Shown here: piece after piece, positions 21,901 to 31,428 of the stretch
Layout of the letters: every line of letters begins with the position of its first letter
Numbering within the stretch: position 1 is the stretch's first letter
From: Leptospira ainazelensis
Lineage (GTDB): Bacteria > Spirochaetota > Leptospiria > Leptospirales > Leptospiraceae
Assembly (NCBI RefSeq): GCF_016918785.1
Contig: NZ_JAFFPT010000079.1
Span: forward strand, 1-64,000
Length of the DNA: 64,000 nt
Direction of reading: 5' to 3'
Notes under the pieces: model-generated
Database searches by the model: none
Told to the model about the DNA's origin: nothing
The model's input: only the letters and a program-made list of their open reading frames with translations
Translations under genes and position numbers: made by a program

Positions 21901-22493
21901 TGACTTTTCAGATCTTTTGAGAAGTCGTGAATCGATTGTGTTACTTGGTCTTTCGTTTTGGAAAGATATTCTTGACGAATCGCGTTAGCCGAAATCGGAA
22001 CCAAATTTCGAACCACCGGTTTCGGATAATGACGGATTTTTTCAAAAAGGGGCTGAACCGCATCGTAAGAACCCGGATTCGTGGTTTCCAACTTTTCGAT
22101 CAAAGCCGCAAAATCCGAACTCAGAGACTGAATACTCGGCCTGCTCACAAGAAGAGCCGATTGTGTCGCACGAAGAGTTCCTAAATTGTCGTCCCTCGTC
22201 GCCTTCGCAAGATTATCGCCTAAGGCCTTATTGAAATCGACCGGATCCAAACTCACGAAAAAACTTTTGAGAACCGGAAATCCATTCAGAATCGTAAAAA
22301 GAGAAATTCCGTCATAAGAATCGATATTATCAAAAAAGACGGTAGGATCGTATTTTGTGGATTGAGGTTTGCATCCCAGGGAAAGGAGAAAGAGGAACCC
22401 GAAAATCATTAGAATTCTATAAAATAGAATTCCCATTTTAGAATGAGGCACAGCAAAGCTCGATTTTCGTTTTTTCTCGTTTTTCAAATTCAT
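18993..22493 (-). CDS. Very large lipoprotein of unknown function
   Basis: A 1,166-residue protein. A basic N-terminus (KNEKKRKSS) and hydrophobic stretch end in LLSLGCKPQ, a plausible lipobox at Cys41. The body is mostly helical in the first 350 residues, then mixed with Asn/Thr-rich loops. No known domain is recognised. The ATG at 22493 has GAGG eight bases upstream. It is the first gene of a two-gene operon with the SbsA-domain lipoprotein. The promoter region contains three 12-bp repeats of the ATAnCAATCGYT type. The pair probably works together at the outer membrane, but that is inference. Confidence 0.85.
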   Translation of the reverse strand: MNLKNEKKRKSSFAVPHSKMGILFYRILMIFGFLFLLSLGCKPQSTKYDPTVFFDNIDSYDGISLFTILNGFPVLKSFFVSLDPVDFNKALGDNLAKATRDDNLGTLRATQSALLVSRPSIQSLSSDFAALIEKLETTNPGSYDAVQPLFEKIRHYPKPVVRNLVPISANAIRQEYLSKTKDQVTQSIHDFSKDLKSQSTRDLLVEIEDVAYKGLIANANARAGVESLLNGFFDPVLVANRSLKDGFISILYDLGEMMFKRAGFSDFKTPNTAMKELVFNLDKYFTAGGTQYNADYSDPVHPAEFKAFMMESFQNVRTLLDTGAITATPVNLLQKTAENLSLLDFSAQPSNVDGSLKELIRIDVDGKDRAYDGNSRSMSALETLFVVLTIANNYGFTWDTADTTNDWINGSTGGELTIGDAIHSLKSVIGSTSPFNFKNITNLSKTSDKVYKDGFVHRFDMNSRVLSLLEDKARGVTAPITDPAAGNFDRVYNKTLPWALNWIKRVTYGGYGPYYNKNRRDGAGNFLSPDGTITRNSDLSETLFQPSWQTHSYEIQLNLPAPNNTKYVGLRGNRQNGPNVPNTFYTITEIPKSDAQRAVDSDEEAFYKNLQWLLYEKRFVAVLPVRAKLAATVAFEEALFITAIGNGLVGMLNLKPNCLPSACATDNGRWMIDNANYVKTYSAAGSDLTYLSNTPGDSVMLLEGWGFGADGQQAFQVTFVYPALWSLIVPNPELIYGMLPPVISLNVSVLERLGFTTSGKVIPDQVNSNWAQRNTLTPLVVALTKALDDQVSGQQTAGFKNPYTILTDLAEIFSRPLVFFGPDTTATSPTNPTPPSFTQVRTVGMADGFRNPIASTMEYFPLTSSGAQEYRTIISVLSENTRRFQDGALNLVGKTQLLTGLVKFLSQLGQPANVNVKIKIFNGLKLVMGEIKLNAETPTATQFNIETKFTEWRDKVANYPTVNGTNIFDPLWVGVDDVVNLFKDYLSRSSGWSVVASLDFLLDLLLDISPSSADITQLLNLASSLFYNPDNTRSYTITNILTQSLPPVLEAMAPYGRPLYGTGYYLATNGGFFSYLENRMFMNSAFTPKDLFGDLKNFLRSDIIQNKQDTNRSFLFSTGTLIQQMADIYQAGRKFSPVGFYMYDNWNNDQPTSTLWDDMNFMFSVQ

Positions 22494-22606
22494 CCCTAAA
22501 TCCTCTTCGTCGGTTTCCCTGGAAGCGCTCCCCTGTAGCGTTCGTTACGGGGCTTTATATATATACTAGATTCTAATTATTTTATAAATATATGCAATGT
22601 TTTTTT

Positions 22607-22680
22607 ATACCAATCGTTCAAATTTTATATCAATCGCTACAGAAGTTGATAAATTGCTCATATTTAATATAACAATCGTT
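22607..22680. promoter_or_regulatory. Three 12-bp direct repeats upstream of the lipoprotein operon
   Basis: ATACCAATCGTT (22607-22618), ATATCAATCGCT (22627-22638) and ATAACAATCGTT (22669-22680). The spacing between starts is 20 and 42 bp, close to two and four helical turns, so all three would face the same side of the DNA. The region is A/T-rich and lies between the TMEM43 gene terminator and the start of the 1,166-residue lipoprotein. A regulator-binding role is inferred. Confidence 0.5.
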
Positions 22681-22706
22681 ATTTAAAGAAGAATTCGGAT
22701 ACGAAC

Positions 22707-22743
22707 AAAAAAAGGACCGGCCCTCTTTTCGAGAGACCGGTCC
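22707..22743 (-). terminator. Rho-independent terminator of the TMEM43-family gene
   Basis: On the minus strand, GGACCGG and CCGGTCC arms enclose a smaller CTC/GAG stem, followed by seven T residues. It lies about 30 bp after the stop codon. Confidence 0.88.
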
Positions 22744-22771
22744 GATTCTTAAATCCAAGAAAAGTATTGGA

Positions 22772-23878
<1,107 letters not shown>

Positions 23879-23947
23879 TGAACTTTCTCCTTTCTGAATT
23901 ACAACTTGCTCAAATCCTATCCTGTCTTACTAGTCGAACGATTTAGA

Positions 23948-24032
23948 CTTACAGCGCGTCCCGAAACTCGATCATACTTTATCGGAAAGATCAAGCCGCA
24001 AGAACCTGTTCCAGTTTTCGGAAAGGTTCTTA
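23948..24032 (+). repeat. Structured dispersed element, copy B
   Basis: CTTACAGCGCGTCCCGAAACTC through ATACTTTATCGGAAAGATC to GTTTTCGGAAAGGTTCTT. Here the outer arms read CCGAAA/TTTCGG, where copy C has CCAAAA/TTTTGG: a compensating A-T to G-C change. AAGAACC and GGTTCTT at its 3' side can also pair. It lies in the 420-bp gap between two minus-strand genes, which otherwise shows nothing recognisable. Confidence 0.88.
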
Positions 24033-24299
24033 TAGAAAGACAAGGATTCCAAGAGGCCTGGAGAGTTTCCGGGAAATCGAATGTTTGTAAATAATTTTTT
24101 ATCTAATTTCAACTTGGAAAGAATGATAATTTACCTCAAAACATGTTATAAAAGAAAGGAGCCGCGGGCTTATGAAGATTCTAAGGAGCCGTAATTGTTG
24201 CCGAAAAATAAGGAGTTCATTCCCTAACCTTTTGATAAGCGAAAAAGAATCGGAACTCGTTTATACGCGATCTTTTTCCGATGTTTTTTACAAGTGGAT

Positions 24300-24959
24300 T
24301 TAGAGGACGTTTGGCGGAGGAGGAACCGTCATTCCGATATATGCATATTCGGTAACGGATTGAATAAATTCTTTCATCTCTTTATCGGTCTTTTTCGGTT
24401 TGATTCTACCTTCGAGAAAGAGCATTGCAATGCCGTGAATCATCGACCACGCGGCCAACGTTTTTTCCCTCGTTTGTCCCGATCGAATGGCTCCTAAACG
24501 TTGTCCCATCCGAACGATCTCGTGCAACTGTCGATAGGTTCTTCGCGAAACCGCCGAGAGAGCGGGATGAAGATCCACTCCTCCGAACATGATTCTTGCA
24601 AATTGCTGATTGTTTAGAATAAACTGAATGTATGTCCATCCGAGCGCGCGCATTCGCCCTATAAAATCATTGTCGGTTTTTCCGAGTTCTTTCTGATACG
24701 AGGAAAAATATTTCTGAAATCCTTTTTCAGCGATGGCCGCAAGCAGAGCATTCTTATTTTCAAAATGATGATAAGAGGCGACGTGGCTCACTCCGGCATA
24801 GGCGGCGACCTTTCTAAGAGAGATCTCTTCCAGAGGAGTTGTCTTTAATAGTTCAGCTCCGGCTAATATCAAGTCTTCTCTTACGGTGATTCCGTCTTTT
24901 TTTAGCGGCCTCCCGACTCCGAGATGCCGGCCTCGCGAACCTTTTTTCTTTGCTGGCAT
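24300..24959 (-). CDS. TetR-family regulator of the adjacent fatty-acid oxidation genes
   Basis: A 219-residue regulator. The basic N-terminal tail (MPAKKKGSRGRHLGVGRPLKK) is followed by the helix-turn-helix at about 25-75 (ISLRKVAAYAGVSHVASYHH with FENKNALLAAI). The C-terminal half includes LAAWSMIHGIAMLFLEGRI, typical of the TetR_C group related to acyl-CoA-responsive regulators. It is divergent from fadH, with two near-identical palindromes in the 126-bp gap; these are the obvious operators for itself and for fadH. By analogy with PsrA/FadR-type regulators, a long-chain acyl-CoA is a plausible inducer; the sequence does not prove it. Confidence 0.9.
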   Translation of the reverse strand: MPAKKKGSRGRHLGVGRPLKKDGITVREDLILAGAELLKTTPLEEISLRKVAAYAGVSHVASYHHFENKNALLAAIAEKGFQKYFSSYQKELGKTDNDFIGRMRALGWTYIQFILNNQQFARIMFGGVDLHPALSAVSRRTYRQLHEIVRMGQRLGAIRSGQTREKTLAAWSMIHGIAMLFLEGRIKPKKTDKEMKEFIQSVTEYAYIGMTVPPPPNVL

Positions 24960-25000
24960 AAAAACTATTTATCATAGGAATTCTTTTTTCGCAAGACTAT

Positions 25001-25017
25001 AATTACCACTGGTAATT
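25001..25017. promoter_or_regulatory. Palindromic operator 1 between TetR gene and fadH
   Basis: Perfect 17-bp palindrome AATTACCACTGGTAATT (8 + 1 + 8). Its centre is 42 bp from that of operator 2, four helical turns, so two dimers would bind the same face. It overlaps the likely promoter zone of both divergent genes. Confidence 0.85.
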
Positions 25018-25043
25018 TAATTCTTGATTTCCATTTCAATTAT

Positions 25044-25058
25044 ATTACCAGTGGTAAT
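25044..25058. promoter_or_regulatory. Palindromic operator 2 between TetR gene and fadH
   Basis: 15-bp palindrome ATTACCAGTGGTAAT, the same as operator 1 except for the central base. It lies 28 bp before the fadH start codon, so bound repressor would cover the transcription start of fadH. Confidence 0.85.
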
Positions 25059-25085
25059 TAATATTAGGATCTACGGAGATCGGCC

Positions 25086-27110
25086 ATGGATAAAACGTTT
25101 CAGTCTATAAAAATCGGGAATTCCACGATTCCAAATCGATTTATCATGGGGTCCATGCACCTCGGACTCGAAGGTAAAACCGGAACAGCGGAAAGAATGG
25201 CCGCTTTTTACGGCAAACGTTTCGAAGGCGGAGTCGGCCTTATCGTCACGGGTGGAATCGCTGTGAACGAAGAAGCGAGAGGATCCAAACATTTTTTCAA
25301 TATTCAGAACGAAGAACACGCGTCCGAGCTGCAAAAGATGAATTCGCTTTTGAAAGGAAAAGGAATCCTTTGCGCTCAACTTTTTCACGCGGGCCGATAC
25401 GCCTTTGACAGAAACTGTGTGGCTCCGTCGGCGATCCGGGCTCCGATCAATCGATATATTCCCCGCGCACTGACGGAAGAAGAATGTTGGAAAACCGTGG
25501 AAGACTTCGGGATCGCCGCAAAACTCGCGAAGGAAACGGGGTTCGGCGCGGTGGAGATTATGGGGAGCGAAGGTTATCTCATCAATCAATTCTTCTCCCC
25601 GGTCACAAATCAAAGAGACGATCATTTTGGAGGAGATTCCAAAAGAAGAATGAATATGGCCGTGGAAGTTCTTCGTTCGGTTCTCAAAAATCTTCCGGAA
25701 GGGTTTCCGGTGATTTTTAGAATGTCCGGAATCGATCTCATCCCCGGAAATCCGACGTTTGAAGATGTTTGCCTTCTCGCACAAACATTACAAAAAGAGA
25801 ATGTTTCGGCCTTGAATATCGGAATCGGATGGCACGAATCCAGGATTCCCACGATCAGTCAATTGGTTCCTCGGGGCGCATGGGCCAACATCGCCGGAAG
25901 AATCAAAGAACAAACTCCCGGTGTTCCCATCATCGCATCCAACAGAGTCAACGATCCTATTACCGCGCAGAAAATTTTTGAAAACAACCAAGCCGATATC
26001 ATTTCCATGGCGCGACCTTTTCTTGCGGACGCGTTTATCGTAAAAAAAATCCAAACTGGAATGTCCAATCGAATCAACACCTGCATCGCCTGCAATCAGT
26101 CCTGTTTGGATCACGCCTTTATCGATAAATCGGTTTCTTGTCTGGTAAATCCGCAAGCGGTCAATGAGCTGGAATACGAAATCGATTCTCCGGTAAAGCC
26201 GAAAAAGGTAGCTGTGATCGGATCGGGACCGGGAGGACTCGAAGCCGCGAGGGCAAGCGCTTCCTTAGGACATAAGGTAATTCTAATAGAGAAATCGAAT
26301 GAACTGGGAGGGCAGTTCAATCTTGCATCCAATATTCCCGGTAAATCGGAATTCAAAGAAACGATCCGTTATTTTAAGAACGAACTCTCCGCGCTCGGAG
26401 TCGAGATACGTTTGAATACGAACTGTGATCTCGAATTGTTAAACGAAATCGATCCTGATACGATCGTCTTTGCCACCGGAGTAAAACCGAGAGAATTCGA
26501 TCTCCCGGGAATCGACCTCCTTCCGACCGGAAATTATACGGACTACCTAAAGGGAAAATTCAAACCGGGAAACAAAGTGGCGGTGATCGGCGGAGGCGGG
26601 ATCGGAGTGGACGTCGCCCACAAACTCACGGAAGAAAACGATCCTACTCTGGAATCGTATTCTAAAAAATATAATATCGATTCTTATACAAACGCAGTGA
26701 TCCAACCTCACAAGGCCAAAAGAGAAGTTGGAATTTTTCGAAGAAACGGTAAACACGGAGCCGGACTCGGCCCCACAACGTTCTGGGCTCTGAAACAGGA
26801 ACTCGAAGCCTCGGGTGTGGAATTCTTTCAAGGTCTGAACTACAAAGAGATCACGAAGGAAGGACTCAAAGTGATCCTAAAGAACGGGGAGGAAATTTTG
26901 TATCCTTGCGATTCTTTGATCCTCTGTGTGGGACAGGAAAAAGAAAACAGTCTTTATGAAACGGTTCGATCCCGGTTTCCTCAAAAACAAATCTTTCTGA
27001 TCGGAGGAGCCAAGGACTCAAAAGGAATCGACGCTGAAAGGGCGTTTTTGGAAGGACTAAACGCGGCTTACGCGATCGGAAAAGAAAACGAAGTCTCGCA
27101 ACTCGTTTAA
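25086..27110 (+). CDS. fadH: 2,4-dienoyl-CoA reductase (NADPH), FadH type
   Basis: A 674-residue enzyme that reduces 2,4-dienoyl-CoA during beta-oxidation of unsaturated fatty acids. The N-terminal old-yellow-enzyme barrel (about 1-330, FMN) contains GSEGYLINQFFSP with Tyr164 and GIGWHESR with His250, matching the catalytic Tyr/His of the E. coli enzyme. The [4Fe-4S] cysteines are Cys333, 336, 340 and 352 (CIACNQSC...SCLVNP). The C-terminal half holds the FAD motif VAVIGSGPGGLEAARA and the NADPH motif VAVIGGGGIGVDVA. It starts 28 bp after operator 2, with GGAG upstream, and is followed after 16 bp by an acyl-CoA dehydrogenase. Confidence 0.95.
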   Translation: MDKTFQSIKIGNSTIPNRFIMGSMHLGLEGKTGTAERMAAFYGKRFEGGVGLIVTGGIAVNEEARGSKHFFNIQNEEHASELQKMNSLLKGKGILCAQLFHAGRYAFDRNCVAPSAIRAPINRYIPRALTEEECWKTVEDFGIAAKLAKETGFGAVEIMGSEGYLINQFFSPVTNQRDDHFGGDSKRRMNMAVEVLRSVLKNLPEGFPVIFRMSGIDLIPGNPTFEDVCLLAQTLQKENVSALNIGIGWHESRIPTISQLVPRGAWANIAGRIKEQTPGVPIIASNRVNDPITAQKIFENNQADIISMARPFLADAFIVKKIQTGMSNRINTCIACNQSCLDHAFIDKSVSCLVNPQAVNELEYEIDSPVKPKKVAVIGSGPGGLEAARASASLGHKVILIEKSNELGGQFNLASNIPGKSEFKETIRYFKNELSALGVEIRLNTNCDLELLNEIDPDTIVFATGVKPREFDLPGIDLLPTGNYTDYLKGKFKPGNKVAVIGGGGIGVDVAHKLTEENDPTLESYSKKYNIDSYTNAVIQPHKAKREVGIFRRNGKHGAGLGPTTFWALKQELEASGVEFFQGLNYKEITKEGLKVILKNGEEILYPCDSLILCVGQEKENSLYETVRSRFPQKQIFLIGGAKDSKGIDAERAFLEGLNAAYAIGKENEVSQLV

Positions 27111-27126
27111 AGGGTTTTGAAAGAAT

Positions 27127-28875
27127 ATGATAGCTAACAACTATTTCACGGACGACGAAGACCTAAAAATATTTTTTGAACATTTGATCGATTGGCCTTC
27201 GATCGTGAAATCGACCGAAGGCGAGGACTTCTTCGATCACGAACGCTACAAAAAGACCGCGGATCCAAGATTCGAAATGGCTCCATCTAACGTACAAGAG
27301 GCGATCGATCTCTACAGATCCAGTCTGGAATCCTTGGGAGAATTTTTCGGAAAGGAAGTTTCCCAACTCTCTCAAACCATGGATAAAAAACATCTTCGTT
27401 ACGAGAACGGAAACGTGATCTTTCCCGACGAAACGATTTCCATCTACGAAAAATTCCGGGAAACGGGACTCATGCCTTATTCGATATCGAGGGAGGCGGG
27501 AGGACTCGGTTTTCCCGCGACGTTAGGAGCTTTTTTTGTGATGATCATGGCGAGAGGAGACGTTTCTTTTTGTATGACGATCACACTCTTAAACCTTGCT
27601 CAGATAGTCGCTCGATTCGGAACCGAAAGACAGATAGAAGAATTCGCCGCCAAAGCCGCATTAGGTGAAACACTCTTTGCAATGGCTCTTACGGAACCCG
27701 ACTTCGGATCGGATCTGAATAACGTAAGAACTACCGCGACAAAAACCGAGGACGGAAGTTATCGTATCAACGGAACCAAACGTTTTATTTCTCAGGGATG
27801 CGGACTCGGACCTTATCCATCGAGTCTTTTGACCCTTGCAAGAACCGGAAAACAAAACGGAGGGGCCCGCGGACTTTCCGTATTTCTCGTAAAAAGCTCC
27901 GATGTCAACGTCGCCGGAATCGAAACCAAAATGGGAATCCACGCATCCCCCACTTGCGAGATCGTATATGAAAACAGTTCCGCCGAACTTTTAGGAGAAG
28001 AAGGACTCGGGCTCACGCGTTACACGGCAGGTATGACGAACTTCATGCGACTGGGAAGCGCAGCGGGCGGGCCCGGAGGAGGAGCCGGCGGATTTTACGA
28101 ATCCAAAAAATATGCGGAAGAAAGACGACAATTCGGAAAACCGATCGCTGAAATTCCGGCCGTCGCCGAAATGCTCCACAAGATTCAAAGAGAAGTAAAC
28201 GCGATGAGACTTCTCACGTTCGAAACGGCCCGAGTCGTGGATCTATACCAACATCATCAAATCAGATTAGAAAAATCGAATAGAGAAGATCGTGAAATTC
28301 GAAAAGACGAAAGAGTAAAAACCTGGGGAAATCTCGCTTCGATACTCACTCCGATCGCGAAATACTATTGTTCCGAAGAAGCTCATAAATGCGCCTACCT
28401 TGCGATTCAAATCCACGGAGGAGCGGGTTATACCGAAGACTACGACGTATCGAGAATGTTCCGTGATTCCAGGATCAACACGATCTATGAAGGAACCAGC
28501 CAAATTCACGTTAGAATCGCGACAGGCGCGATCGCCGCAGGAATGGGAGCCGATGGAAATTTCAGAAAATATCTGGAGTCGATTCAAAAGGAAGTCGAAC
28601 AACCTTCCCGATTTTTAACGGAACAGTGGAACACGTTTGAGAGCGCAGTCGCAACCTTTCGACTGATCGATAAAGACGATACAAAAGAGAAGGTTGCAGA
28701 AAATCTAATGATCCTCACCGCTCGTTATTTTTGCAGTTTATTGTATGAGAGGGCTCTCGACAAACTCAAACAAAACGAGTCTCTGAATCGTTGGACAAAA
28801 GACTGTAGAGCTTATGGGATCGAAAGCGCGGCAATTTCAAAATCATGTCTCTATCGGATCGAAAACGCGGAATAA
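27127..28875 (+). CDS. Acyl-CoA dehydrogenase with C-terminal extension
   Basis: A 582-residue flavoenzyme catalysing the first oxidation step of fatty-acid beta-oxidation. The N-terminal helical domain is followed by the FAD-binding middle domain (ALTEPDFGSDLNNVRTTAT and INGTKRFISQG). The C-terminal helical domain includes RRQFGKPIAEIPAVAEML and IHGGAGYTEDYDVSRMFRD, with the catalytic Glu in NTIYEGTSQIH (about residue 455). About 110 further residues form the C-terminal extension usual for very-long-chain or 'AcdA-C' type enzymes. It is in one operon with fadH under the paired TetR operators. Chain-length preference cannot be told. Confidence 0.93.
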   Translation: MIANNYFTDDEDLKIFFEHLIDWPSIVKSTEGEDFFDHERYKKTADPRFEMAPSNVQEAIDLYRSSLESLGEFFGKEVSQLSQTMDKKHLRYENGNVIFPDETISIYEKFRETGLMPYSISREAGGLGFPATLGAFFVMIMARGDVSFCMTITLLNLAQIVARFGTERQIEEFAAKAALGETLFAMALTEPDFGSDLNNVRTTATKTEDGSYRINGTKRFISQGCGLGPYPSSLLTLARTGKQNGGARGLSVFLVKSSDVNVAGIETKMGIHASPTCEIVYENSSAELLGEEGLGLTRYTAGMTNFMRLGSAAGGPGGGAGGFYESKKYAEERRQFGKPIAEIPAVAEMLHKIQREVNAMRLLTFETARVVDLYQHHQIRLEKSNREDREIRKDERVKTWGNLASILTPIAKYYCSEEAHKCAYLAIQIHGGAGYTEDYDVSRMFRDSRINTIYEGTSQIHVRIATGAIAAGMGADGNFRKYLESIQKEVEQPSRFLTEQWNTFESAVATFRLIDKDDTKEKVAENLMILTARYFCSLLYERALDKLKQNESLNRWTKDCRAYGIESAAISKSCLYRIENAE

Positions 28876-28965
28876 AAAGATCCCCCTTTGCCCTAAGAAA
28901 ACCGAAAAGAATTTCTTTTTTCGAGAGAATTTAGAATCGAAAAATGAATTCTGGATAGAAATCGT

Positions 28966-30528
28966 ATGTCCTCGTTTCCGTTTCTCTATCCTTTTTTCCT
29001 CATCTATCTTCCCGTTCAATATTGGATGGGAAGCAAGGGAATTTTCGGCTATTGCTTGTTCGTATTCCTAACGTTAGGCGTTTTTTTATTCCGGTATTTA
29101 AAAAAACAAAAACTGGAATCCGTTAAGGCCGTCCCCCCTCTCTTCTGGCTTGTTTATTGGTCGTCGATCGTATGGATCGAAGGAATTTTTTATACACAAA
29201 AGGCGCTCGATTCTTTTTTGCTCGGAGACTTTGATTATACGGCGCAGGCAAGAATGATGTTCACCGCAATTCAAGGAAACGTCTTTGAAACTCAGTATTA
29301 CGGTTTGGAGGAGAATGCGAATTTTCTCTCACACCACATGGCGCCGGCCATTCTACTGTTGTCCCCTTTTCCGATTCTTTTCGGATCCGAGTTAGGATTT
29401 GGAATCGGAGTTTTTTTTTACGGCGCGGCCACAATTCCTCTTCTCTATTTTTATCTTCGAGAATCTTCGATTTCCGAAGAACTTTCCCTGAGCGCGGTCT
29501 TACTCTGGGCGGGGTCGTCGAGTTTTTATCGACTGGGACATTCCCTTCACTTTGAAGTTTTGGTTCCGTTTACGATTCTTTTGTTTCTGATCGGATTACA
29601 AAAACAAAAACTCTGGCTGTCGATCGGAGCTCTCTTTTTCTTTTTAGGAATCAAAGAGGATCTCGCGATCTACTTGGGCGGACTTTCATTCATTTTGATT
29701 CTTACCGAAAAAGAAAGGAGGAAAGAATGGATATTCGTATTCGTCATTTGTCTTTTCTACTTCGGAATTCTACATCCTTATATGAATTCTTTTGCGGGAA
29801 ATTCCGCGGAAAGAAACTGGAAAGAATATTGGAGGAATGCCGAGACAAATCCGTTCAGGACGATTCTCAACTACATTCAAAATCCTGAAAGTATGAGTCA
29901 ATACGCGAAAGGTCTAAGAGATCTGAGTTTAGAATTGGGTCTTTGGAATTGGATCTCAGGCTGGATTCTTCTACCGTTTTTGGGTTTATATTCGGTCTTT
30001 CGATTGTCGGTTCATCCCTGGGTGAGGGAAATGTACAGCTATTATATCTACCCTTTGATTCCATTTTTGATTTTATTTTTAAAAAGGGGATCCGAAAGAA
30101 TTCAGAGCTGGATCGAAAATAAAGAAAAGATCCCATTCTTCCCTTTTTCTCGAGAGGAAAAACTTCTGCTTTTGATCGTGATGACGTTTTTCTTTTCGGT
30201 TTATAGAAACGGGAAAGACGGTCAATATCCGATACGACTCTTTTCTCAAACTGAAAAAGCGGAAGAGTTGCGTGTCCTTCTCAAAAAAATTCCGAAAGGA
30301 AGTTCAGTTTCGGCGGGTTTTCATATCTCGCCTTTTGTTTCCTTTCACAATTCGGTTTATCCGATCCGGGAAAATCGAGAGTTCAAGGAATGGATCGTCT
30401 TTGATCATCAATACAATTCTCCGTATCTGTCTTCGGAAAAAATTCAGGAAAGAATTCAAAAAGAGATACAAATTGGAAAGATCGTTATCGCCGCAAAAAC
30501 TAAACACTTTGGAATTTATAAGAATTGA
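28966..30528 (+). CDS. DUF2079 family polytopic membrane protein
   Basis: A 520-residue protein with about ten hydrophobic segments spread through the chain and a hydrophilic C-terminal domain (from about 415). The region GDFDYTAQARMMFTAIQGN with ETQYYGLEENANFLSHHMAP is the signature of DUF2079, a family related to GT-C glycosyltransferases; the Asp/Glu pair in the first external loop and the later HFE and KED sites fit that fold. A role in sugar transfer at the membrane is inferred from the fold only. It converges with the TPR gene, with 3 bp between their stop codons. Confidence 0.82.
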   Translation: MSSFPFLYPFFLIYLPVQYWMGSKGIFGYCLFVFLTLGVFLFRYLKKQKLESVKAVPPLFWLVYWSSIVWIEGIFYTQKALDSFLLGDFDYTAQARMMFTAIQGNVFETQYYGLEENANFLSHHMAPAILLLSPFPILFGSELGFGIGVFFYGAATIPLLYFYLRESSISEELSLSAVLLWAGSSSFYRLGHSLHFEVLVPFTILLFLIGLQKQKLWLSIGALFFFLGIKEDLAIYLGGLSFILILTEKERRKEWIFVFVICLFYFGILHPYMNSFAGNSAERNWKEYWRNAETNPFRTILNYIQNPESMSQYAKGLRDLSLELGLWNWISGWILLPFLGLYSVFRLSVHPWVREMYSYYIYPLIPFLILFLKRGSERIQSWIENKEKIPFFPFSREEKLLLLIVMTFFFSVYRNGKDGQYPIRLFSQTEKAEELRVLLKKIPKGSSVSAGFHISPFVSFHNSVYPIRENREFKEWIVFDHQYNSPYLSSEKIQERIQKEIQIGKIVIAAKTKHFGIYKN

Positions 30529-30531
30529 TCC

Positions 30532-31428
30532 TCATTTACAATATTCTTTGAGTCTTTCTTTTGAATCCTCGTATCCGAGATCGAGAGACTTCTGAAAATC
30601 CTTACAAGCCAAGGAAGTTTTTTTCATAAAAACATAAGCCAGTCCGCGATTGTGCAAAGCAACGTCGTCTTTTGGGTTCATCTGAAGAACCTTAGAATAA
30701 GTCGCGGCAGACTCCGAGTATTTTTTTAGACCGTATTGAGCAAAAGCCACTTCGAAAAAATTGTAGGAATCTTTTTTGTCGAGCGCTACCGCTTTTAGAG
30801 CGTCTTTCAATCCTTCCGAAAAATCCTCTTCCCTGTTTTCACAACGCGCTTTGAACTTAAAAAGTTCGGCGTCTCGATTGTAACCCAAGTCGATCGCCGT
30901 TTGAAAGTCTTCGATCGATTGCATACAATTGTCCAATCTTTCGTGACAATATCCTTTGTATAAAAATGCCACCGCTTTTTTCGGATCCAATTCGGTCGCC
31001 TTTTCAAAATCGGTAAGCGCTTCCGAATAATTATCCAAACTATACAATGCAAGTCCTCGGTTGTAATGACCGGACGTGTCGTTCGGAACCTTTTCCAAAT
31101 ATTTCGAGTATTCGTCGACGGCGTTTTGGTATTCTCCCTTACCGTAGGCTTCGTAGGCGCGATTGAAAATATCGCTCGGGTCTTCTTGAGGTTCGTTGGA
31201 AGGCGGTGAGGAATTTGAAGTCGAATTCGTATCCGAACTCGATTTCACTTCTTGGAGAAAAGACTCGATTCCAAGAGCGAGTTCCTGAAAGAAGGAAGGA
31301 CCGGCTGCGGTCGCGCCGGGATCCACAACCTCTTCGGTTTTTGGAAATAACAAACTTCCTAGGAGAATCGCAATTCCAATAATAAAAAACCAACCAAAAA
31401 GAAACGAATCCAAAAGCTTATTTTCCAT
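30532..31428 (-). CDS. Membrane-anchored TPR protein
   Basis: A 298-residue protein. One membrane segment (about 8-28) is followed by a Ser/Asn-rich linker (60-85) and then five or six tetratricopeptide repeats (about 88-290), for example YNRGLALYSLDNYSEALTDF, LYKGYCHERLDNCMQSIEDF and LHNRGLAYVFMKKTSLACKD. The signal lacks a lipobox, so it is probably an anchored periplasmic or cytoplasmic scaffold. No enzymatic domain. Partner unknown. Confidence 0.85.
   Translation of the reverse strand: MENKLLDSFLFGWFFIIGIAILLGSLLFPKTEEVVDPGATAAGPSFFQELALGIESFLQEVKSSSDTNSTSNSSPPSNEPQEDPSDIFNRAYEAYGKGEYQNAVDEYSKYLEKVPNDTSGHYNRGLALYSLDNYSEALTDFEKATELDPKKAVAFLYKGYCHERLDNCMQSIEDFQTAIDLGYNRDAELFKFKARCENREEDFSEGLKDALKAVALDKKDSYNFFEVAFAQYGLKKYSESAATYSKVLQMNPKDDVALHNRGLAYVFMKKTSLACKDFQKSLDLGYEDSKERLKEYCK

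Noticed and set aside
22524..22550. CCCCTGTAGCG / CGTTACGGGG inverted repeat near the lipoprotein operon start looked like a terminator.
   Set aside because: It is imperfect, lies only 30 bp before the start codon and lacks a T-run on either strand; no firm role can be given.
24100..24299. Possible small gene or RNA in the gap after the structured element copy B.
   Set aside because: No ribosome site, no structure and no motif were found; left unannotated.
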